In this document: in pieces, positions 35,130-43,437 of the stretch
Layout of the letters: every line of letters begins with the position of its first letter
Position numbering within the stretch: position 1 is the first letter of the stretch
Origin: Bacteroidaceae bacterium
GTDB lineage: Bacteria; Bacteroidota; Bacteroidia; Bacteroidales; Bacteroidaceae
Reading direction: 5' to 3'
NCBI GenBank assembly: GCA_017471185.1
Contig: JAFUVZ010000046.1
Location: 1-64,000 of the forward strand
DNA length: 64,000 nucleotides
The notes under the pieces: generated by a model
What the model saw: the letters and a program-made list of their open reading frames with translations, nothing else
Database searches by the model: none
Told to the model about the DNA's origin: nothing
Program-made: the position numbers and the translations under genes

Positions 35130-35297
35130 AAGAAGCGTGGCACTGTACACCACACTTAGTCCGATGGTCCTGAGAAAACCTTGTTGCACGAGTGATGTCA
35201 TAACAGCCCACGCTAAAGCGTGAAACTATTATACTTTTCTTGTGCAACGTTGAAAATTTCTCAGGTTTTCGGACACAAGATAAGCATAACGCTTCTT
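35130..35297 (-). ncRNA. Candidate 6S-like structured RNA
   Basis: This interval folds as one long interrupted hairpin. AAGAAGCGT (35130-35138) pairs with 35289-35297, TCCG with 35270-35273, CCTGAGAAA (35169-35177) with 35257-35265, GTTGCAC (35183-35189) with 35242-35248, and a small terminal stem pairs CACGCT with AGCGTG. Size and shape recall 6S RNA, and the Bacteroidales-1 motif that has been linked to it. A consensus promoter stands just upstream on the minus strand. It could instead be the leader of the BspA-family gene. Confidence 0.5.
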
Positions 35298-35340
35298 ATA
35301 ATAATCCACAATGTCTTGAAGAGTGCTTACTCTTCATTTG

Positions 35341-35371
35341 CAAAGATATAGGAAGTTGAGCAAAAAACAAA
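35341..35371 (-). promoter_or_regulatory. Consensus promoter for the structured RNA / BspA gene
   Basis: On the minus strand TTTG (35368-35371), a 19-base spacer and TATCTTTG (35341-35348) match the Bacteroidetes consensus exactly. The expected start near 35334 is about 37 bases before the long hairpin. Confidence 0.8.
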
Positions 35372-35410
35372 ATGATTATATACTTTTTCCCTAATTTTGG
35401 CTTCATTATT

Positions 35411-35583
35411 TAGGGATTGTCGATTAATTCCAAAAATTTGATATTGATTGACGAGGGTATGCCTACCTAGGTTGCCCTCGTCTGCTATTTTTCGTGGTTT
35501 TGCCGTTATTTGACTCGTTTTTGTATCGTCAGGACATAGTTATCCCTTGTATGAGGTATTAATGTCTGACGGATATGTGGTTA
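35411..35583 (+). repeat. 173-base direct repeat, copy 1
   Basis: This segment matches 41139-41311 with three substitutions and no gaps. It holds two hairpins: GACGAGGG (35450-35457) with CCCTCGTC (35475-35482), and CGTCAGGACAT (35527-35537) with ATGTCTGACG (35562-35571). It has no long reading frame. Together the copies bracket the four carbohydrate genes. Confidence 0.95.
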
Positions 35584-35658
35584 GGCAGCCTGGCTGAGTT
35601 CCGATTTCGCAATTCTCCTTGCCTCTTACGATTGGACGCACGTATGGCTTGTTGACGC

Positions 35659-37590
35659 TTACGATACGATCTGGGATGCTTTCCTTGGCATTGCCACTCT
35701 AATCGTTAGGTTTGTATGAGTTAATTTGCGACTACCCCTACTATAATCCAACCAAACTTTCATGCGGCCAGCTTCACGGTTATCCCATGCATAATAAGGA
35801 ATAAGTGAGAATGAAGTGTTGCCAGTCTGCACCTGAATCTGCTCAATGCCATTCAGCAGATTGGCATTATAGGTTTCAGTAAACTGGGTATTATTATTCA
35901 GAGCCATCTTGTCGTAGCTTTGCTTGTTGTCTATCTCCTCTGCACAAAATACCAATGGTCCGCGCATGATGGCACGTTTGCCTTCGTCTGCTTTTACGCG
36001 TGGATCAGCAGCTACCATTTTGGTATCAATTGCCATATTGAGGCTGATTTCATCTCCTTCCTTCCAGATTCGATTCAGTACGGTATAACCTTTTTCAATA
36101 GACGTCTTGACTTCTTCACCATTGACTTGCAGTTGATAGCCGGTAGTCCACTCGGGAACACGCAAACGGATTTCACCATTGTAGTCCTTATTGATTGTCA
36201 CTTTCACCTCTCCACCCCAAGGCATATTGGTTTGTATGCTTACAGGGATGTCACCTTGTGAGGTTGGCAATACTGCCTCGTTGCCAATAAACAGGTTTAC
36301 CCAAATAGCATCTTTGCTGAGGCCGTAGATATAGTTACCTATTGATGGAATGAAACGCGATACTTGACTTGGGCAGCAAGCACATCCGTACCACGCCTGA
36401 CGGTGATGATTCCCTTTCGACTCTAAAGGATTCACATAAAAGAATCTGTCGCCTTCAGCAGAGATGCCTGCTAAAACACCGTTATATAATGACCGTTCTA
36501 AAACATCTATGTATTTGGAGTCCCCTGTAAACTGGTTCATGCGCCAGTTCCAGAATACCATACCTACAGATGCACAAGTCTCGCAATAAGCCTCTAGATT
36601 AGGCAAGTCGTAGTCTTCTGTGAAACCTTCGTTGTCAGCGCTCGAACCGATGCCTCCTGTTATATACATATTGCGGAGTACCACATCATCCCAAAGACGA
36701 TGCAAGGCTGCAATATAGGCTGTATCACCCTTCAGTGCTGCCACATCTGCCATACCGCAATACAAATACATGCTTCTAACTGCATGACCACTGATATCAC
36801 TCATCTCTTTTACAGGGATATTATCTTGATAATAGCCAGCATTCCATTCTCCGTTTCCACCTGTACTGCCATACCCATGACCACGTTCATTCAAGAGCCA
36901 GTCGGAGAAGTCTAAGTATTCCTGCTTACCCGTCACTTGATAGAGCTTCACCAATGCCAGCTCTATCTCCTCATGGCCAGGTACCCAGTGACGTTTGCCA
37001 GGACCAAACAGACTCATCATGTGTTGCACCATCTTTTCACTTACATCCAAGAGCTTGCGCTTGCCAGTAGCTTGATAATAAGCTACAGCAGCTTCTATCA
37101 TATGACCAGCGCAATACATTTCGTGCTTGTTCATGTTTGTCCATCGGTTTTCTAGACCCGTCAAAGTATAGTAGGTGTTGATATATCCGTCTGGTTCTTG
37201 AGCTGCAGCAAACTTATCAATCCACTCGTCAGCTTTTTGCTCTAAGGCAGGGTCGGGATTGTTTACCAAAGTATAGGCAATGCCTTCCAAGGCCTTATAT
37301 ACATCAGAGTCGTCGAAGTAGATACCAGAGTGCTCGCCTTGTTTCTTGGCAGCATTCTCAAAGTTCTGTATGCGACCTGTCTGGTTTTCTATCTGATCAA
37401 TACATACAGGAATGGTGGCCGTTACATGTTTTTTTAAGATGGTCGACCAGAAACTATCGTTGATCTTAACATGTGAGAAATCTACAGCCTCTATCTTTTT
37501 CAGTGAGGCATTTTCCTCTTCTGGACTCTTCTGCTGACAAGCGGATAAAGCTGTCAGCGATAAAACTAAGGCAATAAGAACGTTTTTCAT
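35659..37590 (-). CDS. GH127 beta-L-arabinofuranosidase-like lipoprotein
   Basis: A 643-residue protein with a lipoprotein leader (LSLTALSAC) and an (alpha/alpha)6 barrel followed by beta-sandwich domains. The zinc and catalytic residues of GH127 are visible: Glu337 and Cys339 (AYCETCASVG), and Cys405 and Cys406 (WYGCACCPSQ), of which Cys405 should be the nucleophile by comparison with HypBA1. It should remove beta-L-arabinofuranose residues from plant glycans or glycoproteins. It diverges from the first esterase gene and has its own promoter. One of the 173-base repeats lies just past its 3' end. Confidence 0.92.
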   Translation of the reverse strand: MKNVLIALVLSLTALSACQQKSPEEENASLKKIEAVDFSHVKINDSFWSTILKKHVTATIPVCIDQIENQTGRIQNFENAAKKQGEHSGIYFDDSDVYKALEGIAYTLVNNPDPALEQKADEWIDKFAAAQEPDGYINTYYTLTGLENRWTNMNKHEMYCAGHMIEAAVAYYQATGKRKLLDVSEKMVQHMMSLFGPGKRHWVPGHEEIELALVKLYQVTGKQEYLDFSDWLLNERGHGYGSTGGNGEWNAGYYQDNIPVKEMSDISGHAVRSMYLYCGMADVAALKGDTAYIAALHRLWDDVVLRNMYITGGIGSSADNEGFTEDYDLPNLEAYCETCASVGMVFWNWRMNQFTGDSKYIDVLERSLYNGVLAGISAEGDRFFYVNPLESKGNHHRQAWYGCACCPSQVSRFIPSIGNYIYGLSKDAIWVNLFIGNEAVLPTSQGDIPVSIQTNMPWGGEVKVTINKDYNGEIRLRVPEWTTGYQLQVNGEEVKTSIEKGYTVLNRIWKEGDEISLNMAIDTKMVAADPRVKADEGKRAIMRGPLVFCAEEIDNKQSYDKMALNNNTQFTETYNANLLNGIEQIQVQTGNTSFSLIPYYAWDNREAGRMKVWLDYSRGSRKLTHTNLTIRVAMPRKASQIVS

Positions 37591-37613
37591 TTTACTTAAG
37601 GTTATTTACTCTA

Positions 37614-37671
37614 CAAAGTTATATTATTCCTCTTTATTGTCAAAATGTTTGTTAAAAAATGATTATCTTTG
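37614..37671. promoter_or_regulatory. Divergent promoters of the carbohydrate cassette
   Basis: On the minus strand TTTG (37641-37644), 19 bases, then TAACTTTG (37614-37621) drives the GH127 gene. On the plus strand TATCTTTG (37664-37671) precedes the first esterase by 27 bases; its -33 element is weak. Confidence 0.8.
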
Positions 37672-37698
37672 TCGTATGAATAAACTAATAAATTTGAT

Positions 37699-38682
37699 AT
37701 GAAAAGAACGCTAACATTAATGGTGGTTGCAGCTTTATTATTCAGTTGTGGTCAAGGTAACCAAACAAACAACACTGATGACAGCCAACTATCACCGGTG
37801 AAGTGCACTGCTGGCTTGGGAAATGCTCCAAAGATGGAGCCTACCGAAGTGTTGAACTTGTATGAGGGCAAGGCTCCTGGCTCTGAGTCATGGACGAATG
37901 TGGAGGCCCCTACTGATGAGTCGGGGGATATTCTTTTCAATATATCTACACCAACACTGGCGGTCTATTTGCCCGACCCATCTGTTGCTACAGGTTCCGC
38001 TATGGTGGTATGTCCGGGTGGCGGTTTTTATATTCTTTCCTACGTGAACGAGGGTACTAAGGTGGCGGAAGAGCTTTGCATGCGTGGAATCGCCGCCTTT
38101 GTACTGAAGTACCGCACACATCCTATAGGTGATGAGAATGTTGATGGAAAAGTTGACGGAGAAGACTTGACGATAAAGTCGAATAAGGTGATGGGCTCGC
38201 TGACTCGTGAGAGTGCTACGGCTGCCTGTCTGAGCATGGAATATACCCACTTGGCTTTCCAAGATGCCGACCGTGCCATCAGTATGGTTCGCCAACATGC
38301 TGCAAAGTGGGGTGTCAACCCTGATAAGATAGGAATTGTTGGATTTTCGGCAGGAGCCGTTACTTCTATGCATCAGGTATTGGAGCACTCTGAGGCTGGT
38401 AAGCCCAATTTTGGTGGTATCATTTATGGCGGATGGACACATGACGTGAAGGCCCCAGCTGATGCAGTTCCAGTGTTCCTTTGCGCTCCTGTCAACGACA
38501 TCTTCTATCCCGAAGAAAGCTATGATGTCTATATGGCCTGGAGGGAAGCCAAGTTGCCTGTGGAGTTGCATTATTATTCTGATTCCCAACATGGTTTTGG
38601 AGCTACTCCTACAGGCAAGTCTTCTGATATGTGGATAGACGAGATGGTGCATTTTATGCGTGATATAGAGTTTGTGAAATGA
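37699..38682 (+). CDS. Secreted alpha/beta-hydrolase esterase, paralogue 1
   Basis: A 327-residue lipoprotein (leader ending ALLFSC) of the acetylxylan or feruloyl esterase-like alpha/beta hydrolases. The triad is Ser217 (GFSAG), Asp267 (VNDIFYP) and His298 (SQHGFG). It probably deacylates plant polysaccharide side chains. A loop near residues 143-154, DENVDGKVDGED, matches the EF-hand/dockerin calcium loop and is missing from the paralogue at 40086. The gene overlaps the next by four bases (ATGA). Confidence 0.87.
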   Translation: MKRTLTLMVVAALLFSCGQGNQTNNTDDSQLSPVKCTAGLGNAPKMEPTEVLNLYEGKAPGSESWTNVEAPTDESGDILFNISTPTLAVYLPDPSVATGSAMVVCPGGGFYILSYVNEGTKVAEELCMRGIAAFVLKYRTHPIGDENVDGKVDGEDLTIKSNKVMGSLTRESATAACLSMEYTHLAFQDADRAISMVRQHAAKWGVNPDKIGIVGFSAGAVTSMHQVLEHSEAGKPNFGGIIYGGWTHDVKAPADAVPVFLCAPVNDIFYPEESYDVYMAWREAKLPVELHYYSDSQHGFGATPTGKSSDMWIDEMVHFMRDIEFVK

Positions 38683-39887
38683 AGAAGTTATTGTACATAT
38701 TGACTGCTATCTGCTTCTGTTGCTGCACAAATAATCAGCAAGAACAGGTGTTTCATCCCCGTGCCATTACTATGTGGGACTTCTCTTGGTTGGAACGCCG
38801 TTGGCCAGGGGCAGGTTTTGAAGACTGGGATTTGGCACTCGATGAACTCACAGAACGTGGCTACAATGCCGTGCGCATAGAGGCATACCCTCATCTCGTC
38901 GGTGTGAACCCAACGAAAGAGTGGGTACTTGATGAGGTGTGGAACCAGCAGAATTGGGGCAGTCCAGACCGTATCAAGGTACAGGTACAACCAGCCCTTA
39001 ACGAGTTTATCCGCAAGTGTGGTGAACGTGATGTCAAAGTAGGGCTCTCTTCGTGGTACCGCACCGATACCACCCATCAGGAAATGACCATCACCACGCC
39101 AGAGATTATGGCGCAGCGCTGGATCAATACCCTAAAAACTATCGATGATGCTGGGTTGTTGGACAATATCCTTTATGTTGATTTGTGCAACGAATGGCCG
39201 GGCAACATCTGGGCACCCTTTTTCAATGCACAGTATCCCAAGGTGTATTGGGGGCAGTGGGATGCGCCTGAATCTATGGAATGGATGAAGAAAGCCATTG
39301 CTTTGGTGCGTGAAGCATATCCCGACTTGCCATTGGTGTTCTCTACCGATTCTCAGGATCTTTGGCGCTTCGATAATGACTTGAGTTATTTCGATTTGGT
39401 GGAGCATCACATCTGGATGGCCAACCAAAAGCAGGGTGAGTTTCTCAAGGCTATCGACTATAAGAACGGCCGCTTTGATCCGCAGGCTTATAAGAATGTG
39501 CAAGCCAATGCTGAGCGTGTCTATCGCGAGAAACCAGACTATTGGAATAACCTCTTACTCAACCAGATCAACGAAACGGCAGCAGTGGCAAAGCGCATAG
39601 GTAAGCCCCTTATCACCACTGAGTGTTGGGGCATCATCGACTACAAAGATTGGCCCATGCTTAAATGGGATTGGGTAAAGGATCTTTGCGAGATGGGAGT
39701 GAAGGAGGCTGCTGCCACGGGTCAGTGGGTAGGCATTGCCACCAGCAACTTCTGTGCTCCTCAGTTTGTAGGTATGTGGCGTGATGTAGAGTGGCACCGT
39801 AGGCTCACCACCCTTATCAAGTCATCATCCATCAACCCTGAATTGTTAGAAAGCGAAGAAGCACAAAAGCTCATAAAGAGGCTGTAG
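38679..39887 (+). CDS. Cellulase-like glycoside hydrolase (clan GH-A fold)
   Basis: A 402-residue lipoprotein (leader FCCCTNNQ) with a TIM-barrel hydrolase domain of the cellulase-like group, starting TMWDFSWLERRWPGAGFEDW. The likely acid/base is Glu172 (DLCNEWPG) and the nucleophile Glu315 (ITTECWGI), at strands 4 and 7 as in clan GH-A. The substrate is not known; the neighbours suggest arabinose- or acyl-decorated hemicellulose or pectin. It is coupled to the first esterase gene by an ATGA overlap. Confidence 0.8.
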   Translation: MKKLLYILTAICFCCCTNNQQEQVFHPRAITMWDFSWLERRWPGAGFEDWDLALDELTERGYNAVRIEAYPHLVGVNPTKEWVLDEVWNQQNWGSPDRIKVQVQPALNEFIRKCGERDVKVGLSSWYRTDTTHQEMTITTPEIMAQRWINTLKTIDDAGLLDNILYVDLCNEWPGNIWAPFFNAQYPKVYWGQWDAPESMEWMKKAIALVREAYPDLPLVFSTDSQDLWRFDNDLSYFDLVEHHIWMANQKQGEFLKAIDYKNGRFDPQAYKNVQANAERVYREKPDYWNNLLLNQINETAAVAKRIGKPLITTECWGIIDYKDWPMLKWDWVKDLCEMGVKEAAATGQWVGIATSNFCAPQFVGMWRDVEWHRRLTTLIKSSSINPELLESEEAQKLIKRL

Positions 39888-40045
39888 GAATTATTATATG
39901 GTTAATGTCCCATAACCCTATGGTTAACGATTACTAATCCTATGACTAATGCCTGCTATCTCATAGGGTAATGCTTGCTATCCCTCATGGTGGATATTTG
40001 CTTCCTCAGTTGTCAAATCTGTTGCAATTTTTTCCTAAAAATGAT

Positions 40046-40053
40046 TACCTTTG
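40046..40053 (+). promoter_or_regulatory. -7 box of the second esterase gene
   Basis: TACCTTTG matches TAnnTTTG and lies 32 bases before the ATG at 40086, with a TTG about 21 bases upstream. The 198-base gap after the cellulase-like gene otherwise holds loosely repeated CCTATGG/CTCATAGGG words. Confidence 0.65.
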
Positions 40054-40085
40054 TAGCAAAGAATAACTTTAATGACTTAATCAAA

Positions 40086-41087
40086 ATGAAGAAATTAATG
40101 ATGTTAATGGCGGCTGCCTTGCTGGTACTGGGTGGCTGTAGTGGTAATGGAGCATCGAAAGATGCCAGTGATGACCAGTTTCAATTAGTTGCTGGAACTG
40201 GTCATTCAGATATTGGTGGCGCAGCAGCTGTAGAGCCTGTTGAGACCATCAGATTGTATGAGGGTGTGGCTCCTGGTTCTGAGAGTTGGACACATCCAGA
40301 GGGAAAGAGCGAGAACAATGGCGCTATTGTTTATTATAATGTGTCAACGCCTGAGATGACGGTATATCTGCCTGACCCTTCAGTGGCTACTGGGGCAGCG
40401 ATGGTGGTATGCCCAGGCGGTGCTTTCTCAATCCTATCATATACTTCTGAGGGCACAATGGTGGCCAATGAACTTTGCCAGCGTGGCATTGCTGCTTTCG
40501 TTTTGAAATATCGCACTACACCTATTATCAACGAGCAGGGTGAGGTGAGCAACAAGATGGAAGACGTGATGAAGTTCGTGATGAATCTGATGAGCAAGTC
40601 GAATACGGCCGATTTGACAGCAACCCAAAACTGCCTGAATATGGAGAACAGTCATCTGTCGTTCGAGGATGCTGACCGTGCCATTAGCTTGGTACGTGAG
40701 AATGCTGCCAAATGGAATATTAATCCTGAGCAGATAGGCATCGTGGGCTTCTCGGCTGGAGCAGTGATTGCCATGCACCAGGCATTGCAGAACTCAGAAG
40801 CTGGCCGTCCTAATTTCTCTGGCGTAGTGTATGGCGGATGGGTACCTGGCTGGGAGGCTCCGGCTGATGCAGCGCCGTTATTTGTATGCTCGCCTACCTA
40901 CGATATCTTCCATCCTGAAGAATGTATCACCGCCTATCAGATATGGCAAAAAGCCAAACTGCCAGTAGAACTGCATTGCTACAGCGACTGCCAGCATGGC
41001 TTCGGTGCTGTGCCTACGGGCAAATCATCCGATCTCTGGATGGAGGCGATGGTTCGCTTTATGAAAGATTCGGGCTTCCTGAAATAA
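40086..41087 (+). CDS. Secreted alpha/beta-hydrolase esterase, paralogue 2
   Basis: A 333-residue lipoprotein (leader ALLVLGGC) closely related to the esterase at 37699. It shares LYEGxAPGSESW, YLPDPSVATG, the nucleophile Ser223 in GFSAG, and His304 in CQHGFG. The two copies sit at either side of the cellulase-like gene, consistent with a local duplication. In place of the EF-hand-like loop this copy has a longer helical insert (MEDVMKFVMNLMSKSN). The true start is the ATG at 40086, after its own promoter. Confidence 0.87.
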   Translation: MKKLMMLMAAALLVLGGCSGNGASKDASDDQFQLVAGTGHSDIGGAAAVEPVETIRLYEGVAPGSESWTHPEGKSENNGAIVYYNVSTPEMTVYLPDPSVATGAAMVVCPGGAFSILSYTSEGTMVANELCQRGIAAFVLKYRTTPIINEQGEVSNKMEDVMKFVMNLMSKSNTADLTATQNCLNMENSHLSFEDADRAISLVRENAAKWNINPEQIGIVGFSAGAVIAMHQALQNSEAGRPNFSGVVYGGWVPGWEAPADAAPLFVCSPTYDIFHPEECITAYQIWQKAKLPVELHCYSDCQHGFGAVPTGKSSDLWMEAMVRFMKDSGFLK

Positions 41088-41138
41088 GGGTGTTGGACAA
41101 AAAATGAACATGAAGTTTACTCAAATCGCTGATTAAGG

Positions 41139-41311
41139 TAGGGATTGTCGTTTAATTCCAAAAATTTGATATTGATTGATGAGGGTATGCCTACCGAGGT
41201 TGCCCTCGTCTGCTATTTTTCGTGGTTTTGCCGTTATTTGACTCGTTTTTGTATCGTCAGGACATAGTTATCCCTTGTATGAGGTATTAATGTCTGACGG
41301 ATATGTGGTTA
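41139..41311 (+). repeat. 173-base direct repeat, copy 2
   Basis: This copy differs from 35411-35583 only near 41151, 41178 and 41194. The first hairpin is followed by TGCTATTTTT and may act as a terminator for the esterase gene. The flanking sequences of the two copies are unrelated, so the repeat has sharp ends. Confidence 0.95.
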
Positions 41312-41464
41312 AAATGAGACAAAGCGCAGGGGGATGGACGCAACTTATTACCACAGACAGAGGGATAATTGAGGCGAAAGAAAAAAATTTACCTCCCAAC
41401 GCACAATTTCCACTTTTCACAGTTTAAGAGATAGAAAGCTGCCAGCTGACAGGGATTTGGCCAA

Positions 41465-42019
41465 ATGATGCAGATTGACAAAAAAAACGATGAACGTTCT
41501 CTGATAGAAGCTATTATCAGTGGCGACCGTAGGGCGATGAAGGATCTCTACGGCCGTTACTCGGGCTATGCTATGTCTGTCTGCCGACGGTATGTGGCGG
41601 ATGATGAAGGGGTGAAAGACGTAATGCAGGATGTGTTTGTGAGCGTACTTACACATATCAAGGATTTCGAATACAGAAATGACGGGGCGCTGAAGGCTTG
41701 GATAACACGCATAGCGGTTAACAGAAGTCTGGATTATATTAAGGAGAACAATCTGTTGACAAGCATCGACGAGAACATGAACCTGCCGGATGAAGAGCCT
41801 GACGTGAACGGGGTATCCATGTATGTGATTCAGAAGATGATAGAACAGTTGCCCACGGATCTGCGCGTCGTTTTCAACCTCTATGTGCTGGAGGACAAGA
41901 CTCACCAGGAGATAGCCTCCATGCTGAACATCAACACCAGTTCATCGGTCCGTAGGTTCCAGAAGGCAAGAAACCTGTTGGCAAAGATGATTCATGATTA
42001 TAAGGAACGAGAGATATGA
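41465..42019 (+). CDS. ECF-type RNA polymerase sigma factor
   Basis: A 184-residue sigma-70 family protein. Region 2 (about 25-95) includes LYGRYSGYAMSVCRRYV and VMQDVFVSVL, and region 4 (about 120-175) includes EQLPTDLRVVFNLYVLED and the helix-turn-helix HQEIASMLNI. It has the normal two-domain ECF layout. Its stop overlaps the start of the anti-sigma/barrel gene (ATGA), the usual coupling of a sigma factor with its regulator. The signal sensed is unknown. Confidence 0.92.
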   Translation: MMQIDKKNDERSLIEAIISGDRRAMKDLYGRYSGYAMSVCRRYVADDEGVKDVMQDVFVSVLTHIKDFEYRNDGALKAWITRIAVNRSLDYIKENNLLTSIDENMNLPDEEPDVNGVSMYVIQKMIEQLPTDLRVVFNLYVLEDKTHQEIASMLNINTSSSVRRFQKARNLLAKMIHDYKEREI

Positions 42020-43437
42020 AACAGGATTGGAAGGATATACTGAAAGAAGGAATGGCCAACCACGAGGAGCAAGTGCCTGAAGGACTCTGGGAAAGCATCG
42101 AACAGAGCCTGGACGAGCGCACAGCTCAGCGGAAGCCGATGGGCTACCGATGGATGGCGTATGCAGCCGCTGCCATGATAGCATTGGCTACCGGTTCATA
42201 CTGGCTACTGAGAGAAACGCCAGCCACCGTCATACCAGAGGGAACGCCTGTGTCTTCTCATACCATTACCCAGCATCATACACAGCCTGAGACTTCTGCT
42301 GAGACCTTCATTCCTGTAGAGAAACCAGACCTTGTGGCGCAAGCCAGACCTGCAATGAGCCATCAAGATCCTGTTGAAGTATTATTGGATAACACAGCAA
42401 CTACAGAGATAATAGAGCCGGATCCTGAGAAGCCAGACAAGACAGAAACCATCCAGCCAGTGGTCATTGACGAAAAGGATTATACCCAACCGGTACAGAC
42501 GGAAGAGACAAAGCCAGAAAACCGTCAGCCCAGCATTGCCACTTCACAACAGAATGGTTCGATAAACAACAAGCGGAGGAGCAAAACCGCTTCTTCAGGA
42601 CACAAACTGACCGCAAGCATTTATGGTAACAATGCGTTCGGACAGGCAGAGAACCGACTTTGGGCCATAAAGGCAGCGGTCAAACCAGGTGAGGGTTTAG
42701 CATCTGCGGGTGAGATTCACGGACAGCAAACTATAAAGAAAGACAATAACTATTATATCGGACAATCCGCAGCCGCAAGCATAAAAGACAATACATATGG
42801 GGGATATGATGCTGAAATAGATACTCCACACACTTCAAAAGATACTAAAGATCCGATAAGTGAGTTGAAAGAAAAGGTGAAATATGAAAAGATAAACGCT
42901 GTGCCTACTTATCCAGGCATGATGGAGCATGTGAGATATGACCACCATCTGCCTATCAATGTGGGTGTGAGCCTCAACTATCAGTTGAGCGAACGATGGG
43001 GCATCAGCAGCGGTCTTGACTACAGCCTGCTGGCCAGTAATCTTTATAAGGAGAGCAGCCTGTATAGCAAGCAGAAGTTGCACTACATCGGTGTGCCTCT
43101 GCAAATGAGCTTCTTTTTACTGGGGAACAATCGCTGGAGGATATATGTCAATGCCAGCGGAGAAATGCAGCTGAACGTTTCTGCATCGATGGAGCAGCAT
43201 TTAAACGGTAAGGAGCAGCAGAATAGTACTATCTCATTCGGTACGGAAAAAGACCGCATCCAATGGTCAGTAGGCGCAGGAGCAGGCATCCAGTTCAACC
43301 TGAACCGAACAATAGGCATATACGCTGAGCCGGGTTTCCGTCATTATTTCAACAACGGAAGCGATGTGGACACCTATTACAAGCTGCATCCCAACACCTT
43401 CAACCTGCAGATGGGACTGAGGTTCAACATCAGATAG
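42016..43437 (+). CDS. Anti-sigma-like N-terminus fused to a periplasmic linker and beta-barrel domain
   Basis: A 473-residue protein. Residues 1-40 (WKDILKEGMANHEEQVPEGLWESI) resemble the cytoplasmic start of Bacteroidetes anti-sigma proteins. One transmembrane helix follows (about 47-66). Residues about 70-290 are Thr/Pro/Glu/Lys-rich and low in complexity. Residues about 300-473 look like an outer-membrane beta-barrel (NVGVSLNYQLSERWGISSGL, and the end NLQMGLRFNIR). It could link envelope state to the sigma factor. Whether the barrel is inserted in the outer membrane or is a periplasmic relic is open. Confidence 0.75.
   Translation: MKQDWKDILKEGMANHEEQVPEGLWESIEQSLDERTAQRKPMGYRWMAYAAAAMIALATGSYWLLRETPATVIPEGTPVSSHTITQHHTQPETSAETFIPVEKPDLVAQARPAMSHQDPVEVLLDNTATTEIIEPDPEKPDKTETIQPVVIDEKDYTQPVQTEETKPENRQPSIATSQQNGSINNKRRSKTASSGHKLTASIYGNNAFGQAENRLWAIKAAVKPGEGLASAGEIHGQQTIKKDNNYYIGQSAAASIKDNTYGGYDAEIDTPHTSKDTKDPISELKEKVKYEKINAVPTYPGMMEHVRYDHHLPINVGVSLNYQLSERWGISSGLDYSLLASNLYKESSLYSKQKLHYIGVPLQMSFFLLGNNRWRIYVNASGEMQLNVSASMEQHLNGKEQQNSTISFGTEKDRIQWSVGAGAGIQFNLNRTIGIYAEPGFRHYFNNGSDVDTYYKLHPNTFNLQMGLRFNIR

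Noticed and set aside
35411..35583. Transposase fragment in the 173-base repeat
   Set aside because: The minus strand has a short frame ending TIQKRVK, but a stop lies just upstream in both copies and I could not match it to a transposase family.
37888..38652. 254-codon open frame on the minus strand
   Set aside because: Antisense to the first esterase, which has an intact catalytic triad; no promoter or domain supports it.
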